Below are positions 5,670 to 7,207 of a DNA stretch of 7,207 nucleotides, one piece after another. Within the stretch, counting starts at the first letter, position 1, and each line of letters begins with the position of its first letter. A program made the translations under genes and the position numbers. The DNA lies in the NCBI GenBank assembly GCA_964437515.1, contig CAYTHB010000102.1, forward strand, positions 1-7,207, given 5' to 3'. The notes beneath the pieces are model-generated. The model did not search any database. It was given only the letters and a program-made list of their open reading frames with translations, and was not told the DNA's origin. Source of the stretch: Sterolibacterium sp964437515 (GTDB taxonomy: Bacteria; Pseudomonadota; Gammaproteobacteria; Burkholderiales; Rhodocyclaceae).

Positions 5670-7207
5670 ATGAGTGAGAGTGAACATCCAGCGGGATTGA
5701 GTTTCACCGTGAACGAGGAGACGGGGGAGTTGCGTGCTTTCTATACGCCTTCCGAGGCTGTTTTTCCTCCGACCGTATTGGCGGTCAACGAACAGCTAGC
5801 CGCTGAAGGCTATGGTGGTTGCGTTATTTATAGTAAGGCGCTGGATACCTTTATCCGTTTCTGTTCCGGAGCGGCACAAACGGTGGAGGAGGTCATTGGT
5901 CAATGCATCGACGGCACGTTTGATCTGGTGGTCGAGCGGGATCTGATGTCCGCTTGGCTCGCCATGACCCCCCCGCAAGGCGGAAAGTCGAGGGTGGAGG
6001 ATGTCAGGGAGGCGATGCAAAAGCAGAACATCATTCATGGCATACAAACCCAGGCGTTGGAAGATGCGCTGGCCAGTCATTCATGTAAAAACGTGATGAT
6101 TGCTCAGGGAGATGCACCGGGTGATGGAACACCTGCAATTTTTGAGACGCTTTTCGACAAGGAAAAAGAAGAGGATGTAGAGGAAGACGAGAATGCCGTC
6201 GTTCAGCTTAGAGACATCAGTCTTTTGAAACTAGTGCATCCGGGTGATTTGTTGATGCGTCGTCACCCCCCCGTGCCGGGTAAAAACGGGATCAATGTTC
6301 GTGGAGAAGTCGTTTTGGCGCGGGGCCCTGCCGAGGTGCGTTTTGTCGAAAACCTTCTAGGAGCTGCTGTTCATCCCGAAGATGAGAATCTGCTCGTGGC
6401 AACGGCGGGAGGAATGACCTCGGTGCTGGCATGTGGCGTCTCTGTCAATCCCGTGCTGGATGTGGAAAACGTGGACATGGAAACCGGCAATATCCGGTTT
6501 GAAGGCACGTTGAATGTGGCCGGTGATATTCGTAGCGGGATGTGCATCAAGGTGACGGGCGATGTCATCGTCAAGGGGGCGGTTGAGGCGGCAGAAATCA
6601 TCGCGGATGGCAATGTCATGGTGCAAGGTGGTGTGATTGGGCGTAGCGAAGGGCGTCCCGGTGTCGACGCGCTGTCTGTGACGACGGCACGGATCATTTG
6701 TGGTGGAACCGTGCAAGCGCTCTTTGCAGAAAGTGCGCATCTGGATGCACGGGATTCCATCGTGATCAAACGTCAGGCCAATCATTGCGAACTCAGAGCT
6801 GGGAAAACAGTTTTTTTGGGTGAGGGCGGGCCACGGGGCGGCTATCTGATGGGCGGGGTGATACAGGCGACGGATCTGGTGGAGTGTAATGCGCTGGGTT
6901 CGGATACAGGGATCAAGACGCGGGTGTATGTGGGGCTTGATCCTTATCTCGATGAAGAACTCACCAAGAAAAAACAGGCTTTGCAGAAGAAGACGAATGA
7001 ACTCGATCGCGTGCTTCAATTACAGCGTCATTTGCAGCAAAACCCCCAGAAAGACAAGGATGGATTGGGTGCCAAGATTGAGAACACGCGTCTACAGCTT
7101 GCGACTGATATCGAAGCCAGCAATGTTGAATTGGCAGCCTTGAGCGAACAGCTGAAAACCGTCGATCAGGCGCGCATCGTGGTGCATCGTGCCTTGCATT
7201 TCGGCAC
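5670..7207 (+). CDS. FapA (DUF342) family protein, cut by right window edge
   Basis: The first 512 residues are present. Residues 1-160 form an N-terminal region (FSG at about 64-66, linker with PPQGGK at 101-106), followed by a very acidic linker (163-174). The FapA/DUF342 core begins with the diagnostic VHPGDLLMRRHPPVPGKNGINVRGE (189-213). It continues into a glycine/valine-rich beta-helix: ETGNIRFEGTLNVAGDI (271-287), GDVIVKGAVEAAEI and GNVMVQGGVIG (314-324). Residues about 426-505 are a charged coiled coil (LDEELTKKKQALQKK), and ARIVVH at 501-506 enters the short C-terminal strand region, so little seems missing. A family member in Vibrio gave the name flagellar assembly protein A; no flagellar gene is in this window, so that role is not assumed. 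The ATG at 5670 has only a weak purine-rich GGAACGGA upstream. No signal peptide; likely cytoplasmic. Confidence 0.9.
   Translation, partial: MSESEHPAGLSFTVNEETGELRAFYTPSEAVFPPTVLAVNEQLAAEGYGGCVIYSKALDTFIRFCSGAAQTVEEVIGQCIDGTFDLVVERDLMSAWLAMTPPQGGKSRVEDVREAMQKQNIIHGIQTQALEDALASHSCKNVMIAQGDAPGDGTPAIFETLFDKEKEEDVEEDENAVVQLRDISLLKLVHPGDLLMRRHPPVPGKNGINVRGEVVLARGPAEVRFVENLLGAAVHPEDENLLVATAGGMTSVLACGVSVNPVLDVENVDMETGNIRFEGTLNVAGDIRSGMCIKVTGDVIVKGAVEAAEIIADGNVMVQGGVIGRSEGRPGVDALSVTTARIICGGTVQALFAESAHLDARDSIVIKRQANHCELRAGKTVFLGEGGPRGGYLMGGVIQATDLVECNALGSDTGIKTRVYVGLDPYLDEELTKKKQALQKKTNELDRVLQLQRHLQQNPQKDKDGLGAKIENTRLQLATDIEASNVELAALSEQLKTVDQARIVVHRALHFG

Noticed and set aside
5651..5677. Eight-codon ORF (ATGAGAATGGAA...) overlapping the start of the FapA-family gene
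   Set aside because: It could couple translation, but it has no ribosome-binding site of its own, and a frame this short is expected by chance.
6357..7019. 220-codon minus-strand ORF opposite the FapA-family gene
   Set aside because: The product is His/Ile/Pro-rich without domain features, and the opposite strand encodes a clear DUF342 protein.

Overview
The window looks like ordinary chromosome from a Gram-negative proteobacterium, most likely a betaproteobacterium. This rests on the GroEL, GroES, Fe-SOD and XseA protein sequences, on the sodB-xseA adjacency, and on a groESL promoter that combines a sigma-32 element with a CIRCE (HrcA) operator. I cannot name a genus. There are no tRNA or rRNA genes, CRISPR arrays, insertion sequences or phage genes.

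The left half (1-3047) reads entirely on the minus strand. In transcription order it holds xseA (exonuclease VII large subunit), sodB (iron superoxide dismutase, own promoter and terminator), then groES and the first 118 codons of groEL. groEL runs off the left edge. These are stress and housekeeping functions: DNA end processing, superoxide removal and protein folding. They are probably separate transcription units, because sodB has a promoter-like sequence and a strong terminator, and groESL has its own heat-shock promoter. The sodB promoter carries a palindrome matching the IscR type 1 core, and the groESL promoter abuts a near-perfect CIRCE element.

Positions 3048-3522 form a 475-bp divergent intergenic region. 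It holds an inverted pair of DnaA-box-like sequences, a third DnaA-box match, a terminator-like hairpin on the plus strand, a 9-bp direct repeat and a possible 32-codon minus-strand small ORF with a very good Shine-Dalgarno sequence. It is the least explained part of the window.

The right half (3523-7207) reads on the plus strand. First comes a 686-residue cytoplasmic protein built almost entirely of about 16 Sel1-like repeats. It is followed 86 bp later by a FapA/DUF342-family protein, cut by the right edge at residue 512. Their roles are not known from sequence. Co-orientation and shared GCATGA-type repeats upstream of each suggest, but do not prove, common regulation and a shared pathway. 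This pair and the divergent intergenic region are the best places to look for something undescribed; I see no clear novel defence or mobile system.
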